This document shows positions 6,203 through 11,938 of a stretch of 11,938 nucleotides of DNA, piece after piece. A program made the translations under genes and the position numbers. The notes under the pieces are model-generated. The model saw nothing but the letters and a program-made list of their open reading frames with translations. It was not told the origin of the DNA and did no database searches. Source of the DNA: TMED14 sp964475135 (GTDB taxonomy: Bacteria > Bacteroidota > Bacteroidia > Flavobacteriales > Schleiferiaceae); contig CAYYWL010000039.1 in NCBI GenBank assembly GCA_964475135.1, positions 1-11,938 of the forward strand, given 5' to 3'. Position 1 is the stretch's first letter. Each line of letters starts with the position of its first letter.

Positions 6203-7081
6203 ATGCGCCAGTACCACGAATTAATGGACCGCGTGCTCCGCGAGGGCATCGACAAATCCGACCGCACCGGCACCGGAACCCGCAGTGTATTTGGCCACCA
6301 GATGCGCTTTGATTTGGCCGAGGGATTCCCGATGGTGACGACCAAGAAGCTGCACCTCAAGAGCATTTTGCACGAGCTGATTTGGTTCATTTCGGGCGAC
6401 ACCAACATCCGATACCTCTGCCAAAACGGAGTCCGAATTTGGGACGATTGGCCGTATGCCACCTACGCCAAGTCGGCCGACTACGACGGAATCGACATGA
6501 AGGAGTTCGCCGCGCGCATCGCTGCGGATGCCGATTTTGCGGCCAAGTGGGGCGATTTGGGGCCCGTTTACGGGTACCAGTGGCGCTTTTGGCCCGGACC
6601 CAACGGCCCAGTGGACCAGCTCCGCGACGTCCTTGAAGGCATTCGCCTCAATCCGGACGGACGCCGCCACATTGTTTCGGCCTGGAACCCCGGGTACATC
6701 GACCAAATGGCGCTCCCCCCCTGCCACGCCTTTTATCAGTTTTACGTGGCCGACGGCAAGCTGTCGTGCCAGCTGTACCAGCGCTCCGCGGACATCTTTT
6801 TGGGGGTTCCGTTCAACATCGCCTCGTACGCCCTGCTCATTCACATGATGGCCCAGGACCTCGGCCTCGGAGTGGGCGACTTTGTGCACACCTTGGGCGA
6901 CGCCCACATCTACTCGAACCACATGGATCAGGTGCAGCTGCAGCTCAGCCGCGAACCGCGCGCCCTGCCCACGCTGAAGTTGAATCCCTCGGTCAAGAGT
7001 TTGTTCGACTTCACCTACGAGGACGTCGAATTGATCGGATACGACCCGCACCCGCACATTCCGGCTCCGGTCGCCGTCTGA
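6203..7081 (+). CDS. thyA: Thymidylate synthase (ThyA type)
   Basis: This enzyme methylates dUMP to dTMP with 5,10-methylene-tetrahydrofolate as donor and reductant, releasing dihydrofolate. Of the 292 residues, the phosphate-binding arginine is in RTGTGT (21-26), the catalytic cysteine is Cys174 in LPPCHAFYQFYV, the RSAD motif is at 194-197, Asn205 is in GVPFNIASYA and the dUMP contact is in DAHIYSNH (233-240). It is about 28 residues longer than the 264-residue E. coli enzyme. The extra length lies at about 85-120 (YAKSADYDGIDMKEFAARIA), the place where Lactobacillus-type enzymes also carry an insertion. The start ATG at 6203 follows directly on the promoter. The stop TGA overlaps the folA ATG by one base, so folate oxidation and re-reduction are genetically coupled. 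Confidence 0.97.
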   Translation: MRQYHELMDRVLREGIDKSDRTGTGTRSVFGHQMRFDLAEGFPMVTTKKLHLKSILHELIWFISGDTNIRYLCQNGVRIWDDWPYATYAKSADYDGIDMKEFAARIAADADFAAKWGDLGPVYGYQWRFWPGPNGPVDQLRDVLEGIRLNPDGRRHIVSAWNPGYIDQMALPPCHAFYQFYVADGKLSCQLYQRSADIFLGVPFNIASYALLIHMMAQDLGLGVGDFVHTLGDAHIYSNHMDQVQLQLSREPRALPTLKLNPSVKSLFDFTYEDVELIGYDPHPHIPAPVAV

Positions 7082-7151
7082 TGCTGTACGCCATTGTTGC
7101 CCACGACCTGAACCGCGCCATTGGTGGCGGAAACGATTTGCTGTGGCACCT
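7081..7151 (+). CDS. folA: Dihydrofolate reductase, N-terminal 23 residues only
   Basis: DHFR reduces the dihydrofolate released by thymidylate synthase back to tetrahydrofolate with NADPH. Only the beginning is visible before the gap: MLYAIVAHDLNRAIGGGNDL then LWHL. This matches the DHFR opening (hydrophobic strand, N-x-x-IG, LPWHL). The start ATG overlaps the thyA stop (TGATG). The usual LPW of the active-site loop reads LLW here. DHFRs are about 160 residues, so more than 400 bases are missing; after the gap the sequence is already the end of clpX on the other strand. The assignment rests on few residues but is strongly supported by the thyA overlap. Confidence 0.85.
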
Positions 7152-7251
7152 NNNNNNNNNNNNNNNNNNNNNNNNNNNNNNNNNNNNNNNNNNNNNNNNN
7201 NNNNNNNNNNNNNNNNNNNNNNNNNNNNNNNNNNNNNNNNNNNNNNNNNNN
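7152..7251. other. Assembly gap (100 N) holding most of folA and the region downstream of clpX
   Basis: This is a run of exactly 100 N between the folA start and the clpX stop codon, which directly touches the gap. The rest of folA alone needs over 400 bases, so the stated length is nominal. The folA and clpX terminators, and possibly further genes, are hidden here. Confidence 0.95.
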
Positions 7252-8442
7252 TTACGCCGACTGCTTAGATAGCTTTTGGAGGACCAGATCCGCCGTGACG
7301 TGCACCTTTTCGGGCAGTTCGTACATGGCGTCGGTGAGGATGGTTTCGCCGATTCCACGGAGGCCACGGGCTCCGAGCTTGAACTCGATGGCCTTGTCGA
7401 CGATGGCGTCAAGGGCGTCGTCATCGATGCTGAACTCAATTCCGTCTAATGCAAAGAGGCGCTCGTACTGCTTGATCAGCGCGTTTTTGGGCTCCGTCAG
7501 GATGCGGCGCAGGGCGACGCGATCGAGGGGCTCGAGGTAGGTCAGCACGGGGAGGCGCCCGATGAGCTCAGGGATGAGGCCAAAGGCCTTGAGGTCCTGG
7601 GGTGTGACATGCTTAAGAAAGGCGTTTTCGTCCACGTCCACTCGGTGAGTGGTTCCGGTAAAACCAACGACCTGGGTGTTAAAGCGGCGTGCGATGTGGC
7701 GCTGGATGCCGTCAAAGGCTCCGCCCGCGATAAAGAGGATGTTGCGCGTGTCGACCTCGACAAACTTTTGGTCGGGGTGCTTGCGGCCACCTTTGGGCGG
7801 AACGTTCACCTTGGTGCCCTCAAGAAGCTTGAGGAGGGCCTGCTGGACTCCCTCGCCCGACACATCGCGCGTGATGGACGGGTTGTCGCTCTTGCGGGCA
7901 ATCTTATCGATTTCATCGATGAAGACGATTCCGCGCTCGGCGTCAGCAACGTTGTAGTCGGCGGCCTGAAGAAGGCGGGTGAGGATGCTCTCGACGTCTT
8001 CACCCACATAGCCGGCCTCGGTGAGGACGGTCGCGTCGACGATGGCGAAGGGTACCTTCAGCATTCGCGCAATCGTGCGGGCCAGAAGGGTTTTGCCGGT
8101 TCCGGTCTCGCCCACCATGATGACGTTGGACTTTTCGAGGTCCTCGTCACCCACGCCTCCGTGAAGGACGCGCTTGTAGTGGTTGTAGACGGCAACGGCA
8201 AGGATTTTTTTGGCGTCGTCCTGGCCAATTACGTACTCGTCGAGGCGGGCACGGATTTCAGACGGCTTGGGAAGGTCCATCGACCCGAGGGCTGACCCGT
8301 CGTCTTCGTCGGACTCTTCTTCGAGAATGTGGTGCGCCTGCTCGATGCAGTTGGCACAAATCTGCGCGTCAAGTCCCGAAACCAGAAGTCCGGCTTCGGT
8401 CGACGGGCGACCGCAAAATGAGCACTGGTTGGTGTCGGTCAT
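7252..8442 (-). CDS. clpX: ATP-dependent Clp protease, ATP-binding subunit ClpX
   Basis: This hexameric AAA+ unfoldase feeds substrates to ClpP. The 396 residues are complete, and the stop TAA abuts the assembly gap. The N-terminal zinc-binding domain has Cys7, Cys10, Cys29 and Cys32. The AAA+ core has Walker A GETGTGKT (111-118), the pore loop GYVG (144-147), Walker B IVFIDE (172-177), the RKH loop (220-222), the arginine finger in PELIGR (Arg296) and sensor 2 in GAR (Arg359). The ClpP-docking loop reads VGF (259-261) instead of the common IGF, a conservative change. The start ATG at 8440-8442 gives MTDTNQCSFCG. It lies 12 bases after the clpP stop, the third gene of tig-clpP-clpX. Confidence 0.98.
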   Translation of the reverse strand: MTDTNQCSFCGRPSTEAGLLVSGLDAQICANCIEQAHHILEEESDEDDGSALGSMDLPKPSEIRARLDEYVIGQDDAKKILAVAVYNHYKRVLHGGVGDEDLEKSNVIMVGETGTGKTLLARTIARMLKVPFAIVDATVLTEAGYVGEDVESILTRLLQAADYNVADAERGIVFIDEIDKIARKSDNPSITRDVSGEGVQQALLKLLEGTKVNVPPKGGRKHPDQKFVEVDTRNILFIAGGAFDGIQRHIARRFNTQVVGFTGTTHRVDVDENAFLKHVTPQDLKAFGLIPELIGRLPVLTYLEPLDRVALRRILTEPKNALIKQYERLFALDGIEFSIDDDALDAIVDKAIEFKLGARGLRGIGETILTDAMYELPEKVHVTADLVLQKLSKQSA

Positions 8443-8454
8443 GGACGCAGGGGC

Positions 8455-9126
8455 TTAGCCGCGGGGCTTGCTGACGAGGACTTCGTCGATCATTCCGTAG
8501 GCCTTGGCCTCTTCTGAGGTCATCCAGTAGTCGCGGTCAGAGTCGTGCTCAACTTTGTCAAAAGGCTGGCCCGAATGGGTAGCGATGATGTCGTAGAGTT
8601 CCTTTTTGAGCTTGAGGATCTCCTGAAGGGTAATCTCCATGTCGCTAGCTTGGCCTTGTGCTCCGCCCATGGGCTGGTGGATCATGACGCGGCTGTGCTT
8701 GAGCGCAGAACGCTTGCCCTTGGTACCCGCACACAGAAGTACGGCGCCCATCGAGGCGGCCATTCCGGTGCAAATGGTCGCAACGTCGGGGGCGACCACC
8801 TGCATGGTGTCATAGATTCCGAGGCCCGCATACACGCTGCCGCCGGGGCTGTTCATGTAAATCTGAATGTCCTTCTTGGCGTCGGCCGACTCCAAAAAGA
8901 GGAGCTGTGCTTGGACGATGTTCGCGACCTGATCGTTGATTCCGGTTCCGAGAAAAATGATTCGGTCCATCATCAGGCGCGAAAACACGTCCATCTGGGC
9001 CACGTTGAGCTGACGCTCCTCAATGATGTAGGGAGTCAGCGAGTTGTCTACGTAGTGCTCAAAGTGCATGCTGCTCACGCCCCTGTCGAGCATGGCGTAG
9101 CGCTTGAATTCTTTACCGAAATCCAT
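8455..9126 (-). CDS. clpP: ATP-dependent Clp protease, proteolytic subunit ClpP
   Basis: This serine peptidase forms a two-ring, 14-subunit chamber that degrades proteins unfolded by ClpX. The 223 residues contain the catalytic triad Ser125 (GMAASMGA), His150 (MIHQPMGG) and Asp195 (EHDSDRD), and the substrate-strand motif MNSPGGSVYAGLGIYDTMQ (91-109). About 35 residues precede the conserved YIIEERQLNVAQMDVFSRLM region. This is longer than a minimal N-terminus and may include a processed propeptide, as in E. coli. The start ATG is at 9124-9126, 6 bases after the tig stop and without a clear Shine-Dalgarno site, which suggests translational coupling. Confidence 0.98.
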   Translation of the reverse strand: MDFGKEFKRYAMLDRGVSSMHFEHYVDNSLTPYIIEERQLNVAQMDVFSRLMMDRIIFLGTGINDQVANIVQAQLLFLESADAKKDIQIYMNSPGGSVYAGLGIYDTMQVVAPDVATICTGMAASMGAVLLCAGTKGKRSALKHSRVMIHQPMGGAQGQASDMEITLQEILKLKKELYDIIATHSGQPFDKVEHDSDRDYWMTSEEAKAYGMIDEVLVSKPRG

Positions 9127-9132
9127 GGTGGC

Positions 9133-10473
9133 TTACTTCTTAGATTTATTTACTTCTTTAATGAAGTCCGCGTAGGTCGATTTGATTTCTTTCTTACCAA
9201 ATGCGCCGAGTACGAACTGCATTAATTTACGCTGCAAAAGTTGTTCCGAGTACTGCTCGGCCTGCTGGCGCTCCTTGAGGAGGTTCATTGCGACAGGCTG
9301 GGCCTCTTCAACGGACATTTCGCGGCCAAATTGGCGCATGCGGGCGATGACCTCACCGGTCACAAAGTCGATCAGCTCTTCGCGGTGCACGTGGATGTGG
9401 TGGTCCTTAACAAGCTTGGTCTCGATGAGCTGCCAGCGCATGGCCTTCTCGGTGTTGGGCCACTGGGCCTCAACTTCGATCGGATTCAATGGCTTCTCGC
9501 CCGCGGTGGTCATCCACTTCTTGAGGAAGGTCGCGGGGAGCTTGAACTTCGCTTCCATCAGCTTGTCGCTGGCGAGGTTGAAGAAGTGCTGCTCGGCGTC
9601 GCGCTGGTAGATCTGTGTCAGTTCCTCTTTGATTTTGGCGCGGAGTCCAGCCTCGTCGGTCACCGCACCCTCTCCGAAGAGCTTATCAAAGAGCTCGGCG
9701 TTGAGCGCTGCGGGCTCAATGTGGTAGATCTGCTCGAGCTTAAAACGGAAGTAACCGGTCGCCAATGCGTACTCTTCGGGGTTGAATCCGAGTACTTGGT
9801 AGATGTCAAAATCCTTTTCGAAGTCGCTCACGTCGATGATCAAACTGTCGCCTTTGGCGAGGGCCTTGAGGTCCTTTTTGAGCGAGCGTCCGCTCACTGC
9901 GTTGAGGCCGAAGCGTCCGTGCTTGTGGGCAGCGCCTTCAACCGCTTCACCCTTTTTGGTGACGATGTCAAAGTGGCCGTAGAACAGGTCGTCGTCGCCG
10001 GCAGTCTCGACCTCGCTCATGGCGCCGTAGCGCTGGCGAAGGTTTTCGACTTCTTTATCGAGATCTTTGTCGGTGGGTTCCATGACGTAGTAGGGAATCT
10101 TCACCTTGTCGCTCACCTCGAGCTCGATCTGCGGAGCCACTCCGAGGTCGAATTCAAAGCTGTGGCTGTCGGCGCTAAAGTCCAAGTCACCAGCTACGGG
10201 CAGCGGCTGACCCAAAATGTCAATTTTCTCGCGCTCGAGGTAGGCGTATAACTCGTCCTGAAGGCGCTTGTTGATTTCATCGGCCGTGATGGGCTCTTGG
10301 TACTGCTTGCGAATTAGCGTCATGGGCGCCATTCCGGGGCGAAACCCAGGAATCCGCGCTTTTTTGCGGTAGTCGGTAAGCTGCTTCTCCACGGCTTCTG
10401 CGTATTCGCTGCGTTCGATAGTCAGAGTGAGGCGCGCGTTCAAATCCGCGTCGACGGTCCAGTGTGCGTTCAT
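9133..10473 (-). CDS. tig: Trigger factor, ribosome-associated chaperone
   Basis: Trigger factor binds at the ribosomal exit tunnel and shields nascent chains. The 446 residues are the usual length. The N-terminal ribosome-binding domain (about 1-115) carries the signature GFRPGMAP at 43-50; E. coli has GFRKGKVP, so the middle lysine is replaced. The middle region (about 150-240, YGAMSEVETAGDDDLFYGHF onward) fits the degenerate FKBP-like domain typical of Bacteroidota, and I do not claim prolyl isomerase activity. The rest is the helical chaperone domain, ending KEVNKSKK. I chose the ATG at 10471-10473 (MNAHWTVDADL); the longer frame runs back through the promoter. It is the first gene of tig-clpP-clpX. 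Confidence 0.95.
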   Translation of the reverse strand: MNAHWTVDADLNARLTLTIERSEYAEAVEKQLTDYRKKARIPGFRPGMAPMTLIRKQYQEPITADEINKRLQDELYAYLEREKIDILGQPLPVAGDLDFSADSHSFEFDLGVAPQIELEVSDKVKIPYYVMEPTDKDLDKEVENLRQRYGAMSEVETAGDDDLFYGHFDIVTKKGEAVEGAAHKHGRFGLNAVSGRSLKKDLKALAKGDSLIIDVSDFEKDFDIYQVLGFNPEEYALATGYFRFKLEQIYHIEPAALNAELFDKLFGEGAVTDEAGLRAKIKEELTQIYQRDAEQHFFNLASDKLMEAKFKLPATFLKKWMTTAGEKPLNPIEVEAQWPNTEKAMRWQLIETKLVKDHHIHVHREELIDFVTGEVIARMRQFGREMSVEEAQPVAMNLLKERQQAEQYSEQLLQRKLMQFVLGAFGKKEIKSTYADFIKEVNKSKK

Positions 10474-10500
10474 GGCCAAATAGTATTCGAAAAAGGAGTG

Positions 10501-10508
10501 CAAAGGTA
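10501..10508 (-). promoter_or_regulatory. -7 promoter box of the tig-clpP-clpX operon
   Basis: The minus strand reads TACCTTTG, a full TAnnTTTG match, 27 bases before the tig ATG, implying a leader of about 22 bases. It is the exact inverse copy of the box at 10516-10523. Confidence 0.65.
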
Positions 10509-10515
10509 GGTAGTG

Positions 10516-10523
10516 TACCTTTG
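10516..10523 (+). promoter_or_regulatory. -7 promoter box of the SPOR-domain gene
   Basis: TACCTTTG on the plus strand lies 16 bases before the chosen GTG start, giving a leader of about 12 bases with no Shine-Dalgarno site. Only 7 bases separate it from the opposing tig box, so the two polymerase sites must overlap. Confidence 0.65.
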
Positions 10524-10539
10524 GGAAAAATACTGCGCT

Positions 10540-11643
10540 GTGAAGAACTACCTCAAGCTCCTGGCCTTTGGCATTTTGCCGGTCGCTGCGTTCGCCCAAA
10601 GCCCTGAATTTTCAGTCTATGGCGGACTGCCCATGTTCATTCGCGACAACGCTTCGCCGTTTGGCAAGTGGGGCGCACAAGAGGGCGGAATCGACGGCCT
10701 CAACCTTTCAGCTGGTGCCGAGCTTCAGATGCCGCTGTGGAACGACTTAAGCGTGCACGCCGGACTCGACCTCTACTCGATTCGTGCCGTGGGCGCTACG
10801 GCCGTTAGTCAGTTGACTGGTGCTTCACCCCGCCTCGGCCTCGGGTACACCCGCCCCCTGGGCTCGTTACTCGTGCAGGCCCGCGGATCATTGGGCCTTG
10901 CCTCCATCCGCACTACCCAAACCGTGGGCGGAGTCAAAACCAAGCTCAACGAAGGACTCTACACCTGGGGTTCGCTGTCGGCCCCAGCCTCGCTGGGTCT
11001 GCGCGCGTCACTGCCCTACGGCCCCGGCCGCGTGTACGCAGAACTGACCTACCGCTACTTTATGTTCGATGACGGACTCGACGGCTACGGCGGCGGCGGA
11101 ACCCGCTTCGGAGGTCACGACGACCAAATGCTCATTGGCGTCGCGGGCTACACCTGGAACCTCACCAAGGCCCAAAGCCGCACCCAGCGCGAGCTCGTAC
11201 AAGCCAAAAAGGCAGCGGAATCGGTTCCGACCCTAAAGCGTGCGAACGAAGAGTTGAAAGTCGCCCAAGCCGAGCTCGAAGACGAGTTGGAAGTCGTCAA
11301 GGTTCAAAAATCGAAATTGGAGCAACGACTTGATTCGATGGACAGCGGACTGAAGGCTCCATCGGCAAATCCAGCGCAAATGGCCGGAAACTCAGGCGGT
11401 ACAAATGCCGCTTCGGTTACGGGAATTCGCTATGTGGTCGTCGTCGGTAGCTTCCGCAGTGAGCGCCTCGCCGCACAGTACGTGAGCCGCCTTAAGGCAG
11501 CCGGCGTAAACTGCTCCATTACCGAAGGCGCAAATGGATTCGTACGAGTGTACACTGGCCCTTATAACTCAGAAGCGGTAGCCCTGAGTACCCTGGATAA
11601 GGTTCGTGTAGAGACTCCTGGAGCTTGGTTGCTACGATTGTAG
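10540..11643 (+). CDS. Predicted outer-membrane beta-barrel-like protein with coiled coil and C-terminal SPOR domain
   Basis: I do not recognise a named gene. The GTG at 10540 gives a 367-residue protein with a clear signal peptide (MKNYLKLLAFGILPVAAFA, cleavage about 19/20). The frame extends 9 codons upstream into the promoter box, so that start is rejected. Residues about 22-207 are rich in Gly and alternating hydrophobic or aromatic residues (LDLYSIRAVGA, LVQARGSLGLASIR, VYAELTYRYFMF, MLIGVAGYTWNL), as in a small outer-membrane barrel. Residues 208-270 are charged and heptad-like, a probable coiled coil, followed by a Ser/Asn/Gly-rich linker. Residues 296-367 are a SPOR domain (YVVVVGSFRSERLAAQYVSRLKAAG ... 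GFVRVYTGPY), which in characterised proteins binds denuded septal peptidoglycan. A role linking outer membrane and cell wall, perhaps at division, is inferred. Confidence 0.85.
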   Translation: MKNYLKLLAFGILPVAAFAQSPEFSVYGGLPMFIRDNASPFGKWGAQEGGIDGLNLSAGAELQMPLWNDLSVHAGLDLYSIRAVGATAVSQLTGASPRLGLGYTRPLGSLLVQARGSLGLASIRTTQTVGGVKTKLNEGLYTWGSLSAPASLGLRASLPYGPGRVYAELTYRYFMFDDGLDGYGGGGTRFGGHDDQMLIGVAGYTWNLTKAQSRTQRELVQAKKAAESVPTLKRANEELKVAQAELEDELEVVKVQKSKLEQRLDSMDSGLKAPSANPAQMAGNSGGTNAASVTGIRYVVVVGSFRSERLAAQYVSRLKAAGVNCSITEGANGFVRVYTGPYNSEAVALSTLDKVRVETPGAWLLRL

Positions 11644-11648
11644 GGTTG

Positions 11649-11710
11649 GTTTCTTGTTCCTTGTTTCTCGTTCAGAGGGCAATTTGCATCAGTTGCTAGA
11701 AACAAGAAAC
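11649..11710. repeat. Inverted repeat of TTGTTTCTTG-type words after the SPOR-domain gene
   Basis: GTTTCTTGTT (11649-11658) and AACAAGAAAC (11701-11710) are perfect 10-base inverted copies. CTTGTTTCT (11660-11668) can pair with the overlapping AGAAACAAG (11698-11706) as an alternative. The structure begins 5 bases after the stop codon. It has a long loop and no strong U tract, so it is not a standard terminator; the real one follows at 11726. Confidence 0.6.
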
Positions 11711-11725
11711 TTTTATTCCTAAATG

Positions 11726-11756
11726 AAAAACCCGGGCCATGCGGTCCGGGTTTTTT
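11726..11756 (+). terminator. Bidirectional intrinsic terminator
   Basis: The arm AAAACCCGGGCC (11727-11738), loop ATGC and arm GGTCCGGGTTTT (11743-11754) form a GC-rich stem with one G-U pair. It is followed by T's on the plus strand and also, read in reverse, on the minus strand. It lies between the convergent SPOR-domain gene and the tRNA genes and should stop both transcripts. Confidence 0.9.
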
Positions 11757-11761
11757 CGTAG

Positions 11762-11845
11762 TGCGCGAAGGGGGACTCGAACCCCCACATCCTTTCGGAC
11801 ACTAGATCCTGAGTCTAGCCTGTCTACCAATTTCAGCACTCGCGC
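11762..11845 (-). tRNA. tRNA-Leu (anticodon CAG)
   Basis: The minus strand folds as a class II tRNA of 84 bases. The acceptor arm is GCGCGAG with TTCGCGC, and the discriminator is A. The anticodon arm is CTAGA, loop CTCAGGA, TCTAG, with anticodon CAG reading CUG codons. The long variable arm has a TCC-GAAA-GGA hairpin, and the T arm is GGGGG-TTCGAGT-CCCCC. The 3' CCA is not encoded. It lies 39 bases downstream of tRNA-Thr and ends just before the shared terminator. Confidence 0.95.
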
Positions 11846-11884
11846 ATGCTTGGCCCTGGTAAAAGAGCCATATTTTGCCTCTAG

Positions 11885-11938
11885 AGCCACTCATGGGACT
11901 CGAACCCACGACCCTCGCATTACGAATGCGATGCTCTA
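11885..11938 (-). tRNA. tRNA-Thr (anticodon CGT), 3' part, cut by the right edge
   Basis: The visible 54 bases on the minus strand include the end of the D arm (TAGAGCA), the anticodon arm TCGCA-TTCGTAA-TGCGA with anticodon CGT, the variable loop, the T arm GTGGG-TTCGAGT-CCCAT, the acceptor 3' strand GAGTGGC and discriminator T. No CCA is encoded. The 5' acceptor and D arm lie beyond the window. It is probably co-transcribed with the following tRNA-Leu. Confidence 0.93.

Noticed and set aside
7609..8295. A 228-codon open frame on the plus strand
   Set aside because: It is antisense to clpX, whose motifs are complete on the other strand.
9241..10251. A 336-codon open frame on the plus strand
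   Set aside because: It is antisense to tig, with Val/Leu/Glu-rich shadow composition and no domain or promoter.
11696..11890. A 64-codon frame on the minus strand
   Set aside because: It runs through the tRNA-Leu gene and the terminator, so it is not a protein gene.
1..11938. A mobile element, phage, toxin-antitoxin or defence system
   Set aside because: All complete genes are identifiable housekeeping functions apart from the SPOR-domain envelope protein. I see no transposase, integrase or attachment site, and the tRNA genes show no adjacent integration. Only the sequence hidden in the gaps is unassessed.

Overview
The window reads as a chromosomal housekeeping segment from a fairly GC-rich member of the Bacteroidota, most likely Flavobacteriales. 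Three things point there: the Bacteroidota-type -7 promoter box TAnnTTTG in front of several genes, the near absence of Shine-Dalgarno sequences, and the family-typical gene content and order (etfB-etfA-bifunctional nuclease-nupC-thyA-folA; tig-clpP-clpX). Three runs of exactly 100 N (3289-3388, 5046-5145, 7152-7251) are nominal scaffold gaps. At least two of them hide several hundred bases, so this is probably a draft or metagenome-derived assembly.

Layout. From 1 to 2462, on the minus strand, lie a membrane pyrophosphatase (hppA, cut by the left edge) and, upstream of it, the pyruvate dehydrogenase E1 beta subunit (pdhB), separated by a long terminator-like stem-loop. A divergent promoter region at 2463-2557 then launches a plus-strand series: electron transfer flavoprotein beta and alpha (etfB, etfA), a bifunctional nuclease with a UVR motif, a concentrative nucleoside transporter (nupC, middle lost in a gap), thymidylate synthase (thyA) and the first residues of dihydrofolate reductase (folA, rest lost in a gap). 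From 7252 to 10473, on the minus strand, runs the protein-quality-control operon tig-clpP-clpX. A mirrored divergent promoter separates tig from a plus-strand gene for an outer-membrane-like protein carrying a coiled coil and a C-terminal SPOR domain. The window ends with a bidirectional terminator, tRNA-Leu(CAG) and a partial tRNA-Thr(CGT), both on the minus strand.

How the genes work together. nupC, thyA and folA form a thymidylate supply unit: nucleoside uptake, dUMP methylation and regeneration of tetrahydrofolate. Trigger factor and ClpXP handle folding and degradation of new proteins. PdhB and EtfAB belong to central carbon and electron flow, and HppA recovers energy from pyrophosphate.

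I found no phage, transposon, CRISPR array, defence locus or evidently new system. The observations most worth a second look are the relocated gate glutamate in the pyrophosphatase (predicting a proton pump of the Flavobacterium type), the short-word repeat array directly before the thyA promoter with an apparently leaderless start, the palindromic divergent tig promoter, and the barrel-coiled-coil-SPOR architecture of the last protein.
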